From Macrobrachium rosenbergii (Eukaryota > Arthropoda > Malacostraca > Decapoda > Palaemonidae): a stretch of DNA of 64,000 bases. The stretch covers positions 50,353,727-50,417,726 of the forward strand of contig NC_089781.1 in the NCBI RefSeq assembly GCF_040412425.1, in the 5' to 3' direction. How positions within the stretch are numbered: position 1 is the stretch's first letter; each line of letters starts with the position of its first letter. A model generated the notes under the pieces. The model saw only the letters and a list, made by a program, of their open reading frames with translations. It searched no databases and was not told the DNA's origin. The position numbers and the translations under genes were made by a program. Of this stretch, positions 45,776-55,146 are shown piece after piece.

Positions 45776-46996
45776 GCTATAAGTTACAAGAAGTCGCTGC
45801 TAAAAACAGCCGAATTCTTAGTGCACTATTTTAGTTTATAGAAAGTAGAATCGTCGCTGCATAGCCAATCCCAGTTGACCTAGATATCAACACACTAAAT
45901 TTGTCAACATTTTGATCTGTTCCCTTCCTTTACCTGAAACAGATATTTGGATGGCAACTGGTTGAAAAGGGCAAAGATAAGAGGCTGAGTGTCATCCCTT
46001 AAGCAGCTTACCCCAACTAAGCTGCTTAAAGCAACCATTCTAAAGGCAGATTGAGCTGGCTGAACTGTCTTTCCAAACGATACCTGTGGAGATACAAGCA
46101 GATGGCCAGAACACCTGGAAAATGACATATCTTGGCACACGGTCACCATACTTGGGAGATCTCTGCACACGGTCAACATACTCAGCAGAGGTCTTAGAAG
46201 GGGCTAGGACAGGAGAGATCTCTGCAGTTAGCCAGAGCAGTCGTATGTGTGTGAGAGGTGCTGAGAGGCCTCTGCCCCCCTACCTCCCTGTACACACCCA
46301 ACTCCAGACTCGACTCCGATTCTACAGTCATCCTCGGAATGGACCGTCCAAGTGATTAGTGTGCCGTGCCATTCATGTGATTGTCCCTCGTCAGTATTCG
46401 TCTGAGACCCGCTTCCCCAAAGGTAAAGTACGAATGAAGACCTTTCAGTCAAGACAGTTTGCCATTAGAAGTGTTTATTGAGTGCCAGTATTCCGCTTTG
46501 TCCTTGTGCCATTTTATCCAGTGTCATTGCCAATGTTCTGTGTTCCAGTGTAAAGTGTCCATTCATTCCTCGAGTCCTTGGCACCATCAGTGCAGCCTCG
46601 AGTCATTGTATGTTATATTTTCCTTTACAGCCGTGTTATGTTTAACTCTCTATTACAGAGGGACTTTGCTATGGACTCATCTTGGACTGTGCCTTGCCAT
46701 CATTCAAGACTCCAGTAGGAAGATCAGGCGTTGCAAGCCTCCTAATAATTCATTTAACCATTTTCCTTTGGATTCTTTTCTGTAAATATTATTACTTAAT
46801 GTAACTAAAGTGTTTACGTAACATTCCCTTATGAAGTTGAGCCCTAAGCTCATTGAATCATCCCCATTTTTCTTTTTCTTTTTATGATTTCCCTTAATGT
46901 AAAGTTACATTTCCAAGGCCAAATTCAAGAAATATCCGTTACAGGACACTTTTTCTGTAAAGCATCTTATGAATTTTTGAAACCAGGGAAATACAT
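45776..46996. repeat. 1.2-kb dispersed repeat, copy 2
   Basis: Direct-orientation copy of 504-1702, very similar over its whole length with small indels. The hairpin is kept at 46001-46027 (AAGCAGCTTA ... TAAGCTGCTT). It ends at GGGAAATACATTATATATAA beside a TA microsatellite. Function and class are unknown. Confidence 0.7.
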
Positions 46997-46999
46997 TAT

Positions 47000-47003
47000 A
47001 TAT

Positions 47004-47047
<44 letters not shown>

Positions 47048-47097
47048 CAATCCTCATATCCAGTCACAGTTTATATATATATATATATATATATACA
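47000..47097. repeat. (TA)n microsatellite tracts
   Basis: Two TA runs (about 47005-47044 and 47071-47095) separated by a short unique stretch (GCCAATCCTCATATCCAGTC), directly next to the left end of PLE-1. Confidence 0.95.
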
Positions 47098-47109
47098 GTA
47101 TATAAAAAA

Positions 47110-47486
47110 GATAAAATCCACAAAGGAAATATAGTTAATGAAACACTGGAGTGCAGTTTTTAGTGACACTAGTCCTTTACTTAGCAGACTGCAGAAATAT
47201 AAAAGTATGTTTACAAAGAAAGCTCATATAAATGACAGATGGGGATTATAAAGGAAACATATGTACCTGGTTTCCAAACACAATTGAAAATTACTAGAAC
47301 TGCCAAAACAGGATTAAATATTTAAGAGGTTTTTACAAAGGATTAGGATCAACCGTTCAGGAGCAGGGACAGGACAATTAAAAGATTATACAGGTTTGTG
47401 ACTGACCACTTAAAATTTTTTTTTAGTACAACACAATAATTCTCTTTTTTGTAAACAATAATAACTTTTTGCAAGATGAACATTTT
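47110..47486 (+). repeat. PLE-1 left terminal inverted repeat
   Basis: Reverse complement of 56762-57120. Landmarks are GATAAAATCCAC, CTAGTCCTTTACTTAGCAGA, AGGATTAAATATTTAAGAGG, GAGCAGGGACAGGACAATTA and AACAATAATAACTTTTTGCA. The copies differ by a few percent and small indels, including a 20-base block present near 47258 only. Confidence 0.88.
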
Positions 47487-47535
47487 TACAAATAAAAAAC
47501 TATATTACACATACGGATATATAGAAAATATATAT

Positions 47536-48580
47536 CAAGTGGCTACCTTGTAATTAAGTCAGTGATTTTATCTTTTAGGTCATTCTTGAACATTTTTCTA
47601 ATACACAGGTCCAAATAATACATGCCAGGGCTAAGATTAAAATTACAACTGGAAGTAAGCTGGATAATAGCTTTGACTCCAATAGATTTCTTGAAGAGAA
47701 ATCTTTCGATACCTGCCTCAGTCACTGAACTTTCAGTCCAATTTATCCTGTGAGAGTTTTCACTTAAATGAATGAATATAGCATTGGATGCTTGTCCAGT
47801 TTTGACTGAATACTTATGTTGCTTAATACGTACATCTAAATGATTTCTAGATTGGCAAACAGATATAAATAGAGGGGCAATCCAAACATGGAATTTTATA
47901 TATTATGTTGTTGTTTTTTAGGGCTATTTTTTATTAACATTCTTTTGAGTGTGTTATTATAAGAAAAACAAGGTTTACATTAAAAGGTTTTAACAATGAT
48001 TCTATGTTTTCAAAACCACTAAAATAAGGCAAGCTAAGAATGTTCTTAGGGGTTTCTTTCTTCATGTTACTTTCACTATAAAACTTTTTGTGTGCTTTGT
48101 TATAACAAATATCTAGTATATGTGTCATGTTTCAGTATGACATAATAAGGAAAAATGGTATCATAACTCCATTAATAAAAGAGTATATATATATCTGTAT
48201 AGCACATGAGAAGAGTGCTTTTGTGAAATTTCAGTTTGTCAACCCAGTCCCAGAACGTCATCAATAAATACCTGTGTAGTGTTTTAGAGACACTATGTCA
48301 GCATATGTCAGCATTGAAGATGCAAAAACAATTTTCTGAGTATGTTTTTAACTCAGTCTTACAATCAAACGTAAGATGGGGATATTCCAGAAGGTCTCTC
48401 TTACCCTATTACATTGGTGGCAGCGGTCCTTCTCTGGCATCTGGTGGCAGCGATCTTCGACATTTGTGGCTGATCCCTATTACATAAATCTGTCCCTATT
48501 TTTCTTATGTATTCAATGAACTTTATCCAAATATGGGACTACAATTCCGCAAGGCTCATCCAAAACATAGAGGAAAAAAT
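47536..48580 (-). pseudogene. PLE-1 C-terminal part with GIY-YIG endonuclease, broken
   Basis: Reading leftwards from the DIRS-D junction: a decayed linker (KISIFSSMF..., then KIGTDLC, about 48470-48580); a stretch with CYNKAHKKFYSES, PKNILSLPYFSGFENIESLL (47934-48128); then the endonuclease start IYKIPCLDCPSIYI (about 47862-47905) with the Cys-x2-Cys typical of Penelope GIY-YIG domains; then HLDVRIKQHKYSVKTGQASN, IHLSENSHRINWTES and ERFLFKKSIGVKA, ending ITDLITR at 47543. The sequence after IYI is shifted and the expected YIG Gly is lost (Cys in this frame), so the domain is probably dead. The enzyme would nick target DNA to prime reverse transcription. Confidence 0.82.
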
Positions 48581-48604
48581 GATATTTTATGATAAAATAA
48601 AGTT

Positions 48605-48775
48605 TTGTACATACTTACCCGGCAGATATATACTTAGCTATAGTCTCCGACGCGTTCCCGACAGAAATTCAAATTTCGCGGCACACGCGACAGGTAGGTC
48701 AGGTGATCTACCATACCCGCCGCTGGGTGGCGGGAATAGGAACCATTCCCGTTTTCATGTCAGATTTTCTCTTCC
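48605..48775. repeat. DIRS-D left inverted terminal repeat
   Basis: Reverse complement of 54970-55125. Shared landmarks are CGACAGGTAGGTCAGGTGAT, GGGAATAGGAACCATTCCCG and CATGTCAGATTTTCTC. Confidence 0.9.
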
Positions 48776-48817
48776 ACCTGTCTCCTGAGGGGAGGCTGGG
48801 CGGGCCATTAATCGTAT

Positions 48818-48915
48818 ATATCTGCGGGTAAGTATGTACAAAACTTTATTTTATCATAAAAATATCATTTTTGTACATGCAACTTACCCGTCAGATATAT
48901 ACTTAGCTGATTGGC
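48818..48915. other. DIRS-D internal complementary region
   Basis: The first half (to about 48872) is complementary to the left end and the second half (TTTTTGTACATGCAACTTAC CCG...) to the right end, as in the other DIRS copies here. Confidence 0.85.
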
Positions 48916-49439
48916 ACCCTTGGAGGAGGGCAAGAGACAGAAAAGAACTAAAAACGGGAAAACAACATATGTTGTAGGAATAAACAAAAACCATGGTTCT
49001 TACCTGATTGGGCAGAAGACTTCATGGATACTGTCTATGAGTCTGCATGCCTCAAGAGCTTCAGCGAGGATGTGACCTGTAAGACTGACAGCCCTTCTGG
49101 ATCATATCAATGGGGATGACCCACTAACATGACAGAGCCTGTTATGGATCGTGTCAATGGGGATTAACCCACTTACAAGACAGAGCCCTACACCTGAATC
49201 ATATCAATGGGGCTATCCTCTTACATGACAGAGCTAGGTGTAATAAAAATACAAGGAGCATAACAACCAATCCCGACCACCTGACCAAGCCTAACCTTGT
49301 TAGTAATAAGAGATGAAAAAGAGAGAGACCATCAACACTCTTTTTCAACCAACCATAAAAAACACAACAAACAATTAAAAACAACAAATTAACTAAATTA
49401 AATAGGATTAGCTTCAGCTCCTTGACCCAGCACCGAATC

Positions 49440-50600
49440 CGCGGATACGTAAGCTCCTAGAGAGAAGCACTTATCATATGTTACTCTAATATCTCTCAAA
49501 TAATGAGAAGCAAACACTGAGTTACATCTCCAGTATGTAGAGTCCATAATAGACTGGAGGACCAAGACTTGTGAAAAGCCAGAGAAGTAGCAATGGCTCT
49601 CACCTCATGAGCATTAACTCTTAGGAGCTGAAAATGCTCATCTTTACATGAAAGATGAGCCTCTTTGATAATATCCTTAATGAAGAAAGCCTGCGCATTC
49701 TTTGAAATTGCTCTTGAAGGATCCTTGACAGAGCACCAAAGACTTTCGGTGTTCCTCCTGAGCTGTTTCTTTCTCTCCAAATAATGTTTAAGACTTCTTA
49801 CTGGACAGAGTCCTGTTCCAGCTCCTGTCCTGAAAGAAGAGAGTCCTTTGAATTCAAAACTTCTAGGCCAAGGTTTTGAAGGGTTCTCATTCTTTGCTAA
49901 GAAGAGAGGCTGAAAGGAGCAGATTGCAGAGTCCCTTAAAACCAACAGAACCTTCCAAGGCTTGTATTTCACTTACTCTTTGGCAGAAGCAAGAGCAAAG
50001 AAGAAACAGTGATTTCCTGGTTAAATCCCTGAAAGAGGCAGATGAGGAGGTTCAAACTTGTTTGACATTAAGAATTTTAGGACCACGTCCAAATTCCAGC
50101 TGGGAGGTCTAGGGACTTATTTTTAGAAGTTTCAAAAGACCTTATAAGGTCGTGAAGGTCTTTATTATCCGAGATGTTCAGATCTCTGTGTCTAAAGACT
50201 GAAGACAGCATGCTCCTATATCCTTTATTGTGGAAACAGCCAGGTTACATTGTTCCCTCAGGAAGAAGGAAATCAGCAATGTTTGTTACAGAGGTACTGG
50301 AAGAGGATATCTTCTTAGATCCTGCACCATCTCCTAAAGACTTCCCACTTCGACTGGTAGAGCGCAAGGTTGAAGATCTTCTGGCTCTTGCAATAGCCCT
50401 CGCAGCCTTGTGCGAAAAACCCTTCGCTCTAACCAGTCCTTCGACAGTCTGAAGGCAGTTAGGTTTAGAGCGGGAAGGTTCTTGTGATATCTGTTGAAGT
50501 GGGGCTGTTTGAGAAGATCGCTCCTGAGAGGGAGCGACCTGGGAAAATCTATCATCCATTCCAGTACCTCTGTGAACCAGTCTCTGGATGGCCAAAGGGA
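49440..50600 (-). pseudogene. DIRS-D tyrosine recombinase, broken
   Basis: N-terminal parts are in 50245-50595 (AARAIARARRSSTL and VTNIADFLLPEG). The catalytic half has FQPLFLAKNENPSKPWPRSF, GLCPVRSLKHYLERKKQ and RVNAHEVRAIATSLAFHKS with HEVR at 49598-49609. The catalytic Tyr is in NSVFASHYLRDI (about 49500-49535), reached only after a 1-nt shift just past AFHKS. Conserved DIRS recombinase residues are otherwise present, so this copy needs few changes from an intact ancestor. Confidence 0.88.
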
Positions 50601-51260
50601 GCTATCAGGGTGAGCTTGGTGCCCTTTGATGAAACGAACTTTCTTATTACTTCTCCCAGGATCTTGAACGGGGAAAAGCATACCCGTCTAGACCGTCCCA
50701 ATCTAGGAGAAGGCTGTCTATAGCTACTGCTCTGGGGTCCGAGATTGGTGAGCAGTAGTTCTCCAACCTCTTGTTCCAATGGGTTGCAAAGAGGTCGATA
50801 TGAGGCCTTCCCCACAGGAACCACAGTCTTTCGCAAACCTTCTGATGAAGGGACCACTCTGTGGGAAGAACCTGGTCTTTCCTGCTGAGAAGATCCGCCC
50901 TCACATTCCTTTCTCCTGAACAAATCTGGTGAGGAGTCTGATGTTTCTCTCCTGAGCCCACAAAAGAAGGTTTTTGCTGCAAGGTACAGGGAGAAGGAGT
51001 GTGTTCCCTCCTGTTTCCTGATATAAGCCAGGGCTGTGGTGTTGTCGGAGTTGACTAGAACTACTGATCCCTTGACCAGAAGTTCGAATCTGGCAAGAGC
51101 CAGATGAATGGCTACCAGCTCTTTCATGTTGATGTGCCAGGCACCTGATCCGTGTCCCAGGTGCCTGACACTTCTTCCGAGCCTAGTGTTGCTCCCCATC
51201 CTGACTCCGAGGCGTCTGAGAACAACACTAGGGCGAGGGCTCGGCGGTTGAAGAGACAGT
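50552..51260 (-). pseudogene. DIRS-D RNase H and methyltransferase-like region, broken
   Basis: RNase H motifs are WHINMKELVAIHLALARFEL and LVNSDNTTALAYIRKQEG (within the long frame 50552-51811), then ERNVRADLLSRKDQVLP (50647-50982). The methyltransferase-like segment follows as FLWGRPHIDLFATHWNKRLE, SDPRAVAIDSLLLDW and YAFPRS; note PRS where other copies have PPF, so the catalytic-like motif is altered. FKILGEVIRKFVSSKGTKLT and LIAPFGHPE close the region. Confidence 0.8.
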
Positions 51261-51261
51261 C

Positions 51262-52330
51262 CTAGACATAATTTTCGAGGTCTAACCACCAGTTGAGATG
51301 TTCCTTTATCTTGAGATGATATTTGGAACAAAGTTGCAAGTCTTGGGACTTCTGATCCCAAGATTCTTTCAGGAAGAACTGAAGAGGTCTCAGGTGAAGT
51401 TTTCCCAGAGAAACGAACTGTTCCAGCGAGGAAATGGTCCCCAGCAGACTCATCCATTCCCTCGCCGAACAACTGTCTTTCTCTAGAAAGTCTGTCACCT
51501 TTTTGAAGGCAGCGATCCCTTCTTTCCAGGGATGGAAAGGCTAGAAAACCCCGAGAATCCATCAGAATCCCCAGGTAGACAATTTCCTGCTGAGGAATCA
51601 TCTGAGATTTCTCGAGGTTTACAAGAAGTCCAAGTGATTGGACCAGGTTTAAAGTCCGAGAAAGGTCCTCCAGACAACGGTTCTTTGAATTGACCGAATT
51701 AGCCAGTCGTCGAGATACATTGAAATCCTCACCCCCTCCAAGTGCAACCAGTGAGCCACATTCCTGAGAATGGTCGTGAACACTTGGGGAGCTGTGGAGA
51801 GTCCGAAGCACAGAGCCCTGAACTGAAAGGTTCTGCCGTCTCCACCATGAACCTCAGGAACTTCCTGGAGGAGGGATGGATGGGAACGTGGAAGTAAGCA
51901 TCCTGAAGGTCCAGGGATACCATCCAATCTCCTTGACGAAGAGCGACAGAACTGAAGACGTAGTCTCCATAGAGAACTTCTTCTTCTGACGAAAAGAGTT
52001 CAGGGAGCTCACATCCAAGACCGGTCTCCACCCTCCCGAGGATTTTGGCAACAAGAAAAAGACGGTTGTAAAATCCCGGGAGTGGAAGATCTTGCACCGG
52101 TTCTATGGCAGACTTTTCTAGCATTTGTTCGACTGCTAGAAGAAGGGCTTGTTCTTGACAGGATCCTTGTATCTGGCGGATAACTCCTCGGAGTTGATGT
52201 CAAGGGAGGTTTCAAAAGAAGGGAATGAGGTAGCCCCTTCCTCAAAACAGAGAGGGACCAATCGTCCGCCCCTTCTGTGCCCAGGCTTCGCGAACTTGAG
52301 AAGTCTGGCACCTACTGGAGTCTGGAGGAC
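51262..52330 (-). pseudogene. DIRS-D reverse transcriptase, broken
   Basis: GFYNRLFLVAK and WRPVLDVSSLNSF (51854-52124) form the fingers; GDWMVSLDLQDAYFHVPIHP the palm; RALCFGLSTAPQVFTTILRN the next motif; and ISMYLDDWLIR the catalytic box (YLDD at about 51706-51717). LVNLEKSQMIPQQEIVYLGI and REWMSLLGTISSLEQFVSLG (51262-51498) follow. Three frames are used, so several indels are present. The catalytic residues remain. Confidence 0.9.
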
Positions 52331-52472
52331 TTGATTTTCACTTGGACTTCCTGGAAGGGAGTCCTGAAGGCCTGGATCTTCTCTCAGGTCTACGCTCCTA
52401 ATAGACCTGGATCCACCTCGAAAGGGCTCCTGAAAGGGGGCTTATCCTTCTTAACAATAGGAGCAGCAGGTC

Positions 52473-54770
52473 TCATCCTCTTCGATGACTGAGCCAGCAG
52501 GTCCTGAGAAGCCTTCTCAGACAAAGAACGAGAGACTCCTTCACAGTCTCTTGAGGGAAAAGATGGCTAGAAAGAGGAGCAAACAGAAGGGAAGACCTCT
52601 GGGAAGGAGAGACCGATTTGGAGAGGAAAGCACTGAATACTGACCTCTTCTTCAGCAGGCCAGTGCCGAACAGGGAAGCGATCTCCATCGAGCCGTCCTT
52701 CACAGCTTTGTCCAGGCAAGACAAAACACTGCTGAGGTCCTCCATACTGACTGAATCCTCCTCAAGTCCTCTTGGCTAAGGCCCCAAGAGACCAGTCCAT
52801 GAAGTTGAACACTTCCAGCAACGGAAAAGGCCCTTGAGGAAATGGTCCAGTTCACAAAGTCCCCAAGAAGCCTTGGCTGAATTAAGGGAGAGTCTTCTGG
52901 AAGAATCCACCAGCGAAGAAAAGTCTGAGCCAGCAGAAGAGGGGAGAGCTAACCCCATTGGCTCCCTAGTCTCATACCACATTCCTGCTCTTCCCAAAAG
53001 CCTAGAGGGAGGCAAGGAGAAGACAGTCTTGCCTGCATCCTTCTTAGAAGAGAGCCACTCTCCGAAACCTTTAAGGCTTTCTTCATGGAGATCGAGGACG
53101 CATCTTAACAAGAGAGGAAGATTTGCCTTGGTGCTGTCGAGAGCATTGAACCAGGAGAAGGAGGAGAAGCAGGCAAAGGGAATCTCCATACTCCTGGACT
53201 AGAAGAGCTGTCAACCTCTTGTAATCGGAAATTGTGATATCCTTAGGGGATTCCTCCTCCGATAACTTCCTCCAGGCCAGAAGGAGGAGGAGAACGTCTA
53301 AGAGAAGTAGAGGGGCATTTGTCAGAAGAAGAGCGCCTAGAAGGAGAGGAGCCTTTGTCCACTGGAGAACGATGATCGGAGAGAAGCGCCTACAAGCTGA
53401 CTGGCGCCTGACAGAAGAAGCAGCCTGAACTGAAGAGGAGCCCTGTGCTGGGAGAGGGCGCCTTCCGAAAAGGAGGCTGGAGAGGAACTTCTACGAGGCG
53501 AACGAGCAGGGCGTTTGACTGAGGAGAAAGTATCTCCAACAGGAGAAGACCGGACGACGACGATGGCGCGAGCGCCTGGGTGGAGAGGCGCTATTCGGAG
53601 ACTTGGAAGAGCGCCGAGGAGAGAAGCGCCTACCAGGAGAGGAGCGCCTACCAGGAGAAGAGCGCCTAACAGGAGAGAGCGCCTGCAAGGAGAGGAGCGC
53701 CTGGACGGAGAGGAGCGCCTGCAAGGAGAGGAGCGCCTACCAGGAGAGGAGAGCCTGGAAGGAGAGGAGCGCCTGTTGCTGGAGGGGCGCTTAACAGGAG
53801 AAGAACGCTTCACAAAAGACGACTTGCTAGGAGAAGAAAGTCTCTTGGAGGACTTGATCAGGAAGAGAGGCATCCTTCCGACGAAGAGGAGCTCTTTGAT
53901 AAAGAGCCAGCAAGAGCAGCGAGTTGAGCCTGGAGGCCTACCAGGATCTGCTTGGTGGACTCCTGAACACCAGAAGAGGAGGAGGAAGATCTCTGAGTTC
54001 TCTTCTTGAAACAGGAGAGCCTTCAGGGAAGCGCTCAGGGCTAGAGTCCAAGGCGTCTCCTCTAGGAGCCTTCCAAGTCCTCTTCAAAGGACGCGATTCC
54101 TCAGCCGAACTCCAACCACGTTTAGGAGACGAAGAAGCAGAAGAAGAGAAACACTTTTTAAGATCCCTTTTCTATGGCGATCCAAGGCAGCCTGGGACGC
54201 GTCAACAGGCGCTGCCGAAGGGACGCCTGACCGTTGGGGGATGCTTCATCCCCCTTGCGGCTGTCGACATTCCTCCTCCACTGGGTCTGGGAGTTTGGAA
54301 GAGGTCTAGGCCTAGGAGCAATGCGGAGCCGGTCAGACGCCCCTCCACTACACTGGGGACACTGCACAAATCACTATCACTTCTCACTTCTTTTCTCCAT
54401 AGCACGCATCTTGTTGCATCTTGCGGATCGTAGCCTTCATAGCAGCCATCTCCGATTTTAATCCACAGGTTCGATGAAGGGAGAAGGAGCTGAAACAACT
54501 GGAGTGACAGGAGAATCTGGAAGAGTGTTAGGTTCTAAATCTACCTCCTTGAAAGAGAGACCTACTAGCGCTTCTGGAAGAAGCCTTCCTAACTCTGTCC
54601 TTCTCCAACTTACTTCAGATAAGAGTTTAACGCCTTCCATTCCAGTTCAGTGAGATTCTCACATTCAACACACGTGTTCTCAAAAAGAGCATTCATTCTC
54701 CCTACACCTAGAACATACAGAATGAGGATCTACCGAAGCTTTCGGCAGTCTCACCTTACAATCAGACCTC
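52473..54770 (-). pseudogene. DIRS-D gag with Arg/Ser hexapeptide repeats, broken
   Basis: From the N-terminus (right): the Cys-rich motif SVCSRCRENEC...CVECEN (about 54655-54760, in two frames); a GASDRLRIAPRPRPLPNSQT stretch (about 54260-54340, cf. ASDRPHN... in DIRS-B); a repeat domain of SSPxRR hexapeptides (53337-53873: KRSSPVKRPSSNRRSSPSRL, GRRSSPCRRSSPSRRSSP and so on); and the C-terminal domain with AGMWYETREPM, LCELDHFLKGLF and FMDWSLGAL-like sequence (52740-53190). The repeat domain resembles the RS domains of splicing factors in composition. Frameshifts are present within and around the repeats. Confidence 0.82.
53590..53820. repeat. 18-bp minisatellite coding the DIRS-D gag hexapeptide repeat
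   Basis: About a dozen units of GGAGAGGAGCGCCTACCA type, with variants CTGCAA, CTGGAC and CTAACA at the end. The 18-bp period equals six codons and reads (on the minus strand) as SSPxRR or a shifted LLLxGA run where the frame slips. Related, more diverged units extend to about 53400. Confidence 0.9.
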
Positions 54771-54969
54771 ACACACACACGAAACACAGGTGCAACACTC
54801 TGATCAGACATTCTTAAGAAAATACCAAAAGCAAATCAAAAACAGTCCACAAAAGCGTATGCCAAACCAAAGATCCAATACGTCACCAAAGGTCAGTCCA
54901 AAATAATCCTCAGCAAGTGAAAAATGAAAATCAAAGCAGAAGGAACCAACAACAGATGTTGCCGGAACC

Positions 54970-55146
54970 AGCGACAGAGAAAATCTGACATGAAAACGGG
55001 AATGGTTCCTATTCCCGCCACCCAGCAGCGGGTATGGTAGATCACCTGACCTACCTGTCGCGTGTGCCGCGAAAATTTGAATTTCTGTCGGAACGCCGGA
55101 GACTATAGCTAAGTATATATCTGACGGGTAAGTTGCATGTACAAAA
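54970..55146. repeat. DIRS-D right inverted terminal repeat
   Basis: Reverse complement of the left repeat, extended outward by ACTATAGCTAAGTATATATC then TGACGGGTAAGTTGCATGT. GG|GTAAGT at 55126-55133 is a strong splice-donor-like string reading outward. Confidence 0.9.

Larger units (their letters stand above)
48581..55146 (-). mobile_element. DIRS-D: second DIRS subfamily, inserted in PLE-1
   Basis: A 6.57-kb element with complete ends: left GATATTTTATGATAAAATAA, right GACGGGTAAGTTGCATGTAC. Inverted terminal repeats lie at about 48605-48775 and 54970-55146, and an ICR at about 48818-48915. It is related to DIRS-1/A/B but clearly a different subfamily (for example TACATGT rather than TTCATG at the ends, and a gag with hexapeptide repeats). 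The order on the minus strand is gag, RT, RNase H, methyltransferase-like, recombinase. All frames are interrupted, but motifs are well kept. Confidence 0.93.
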
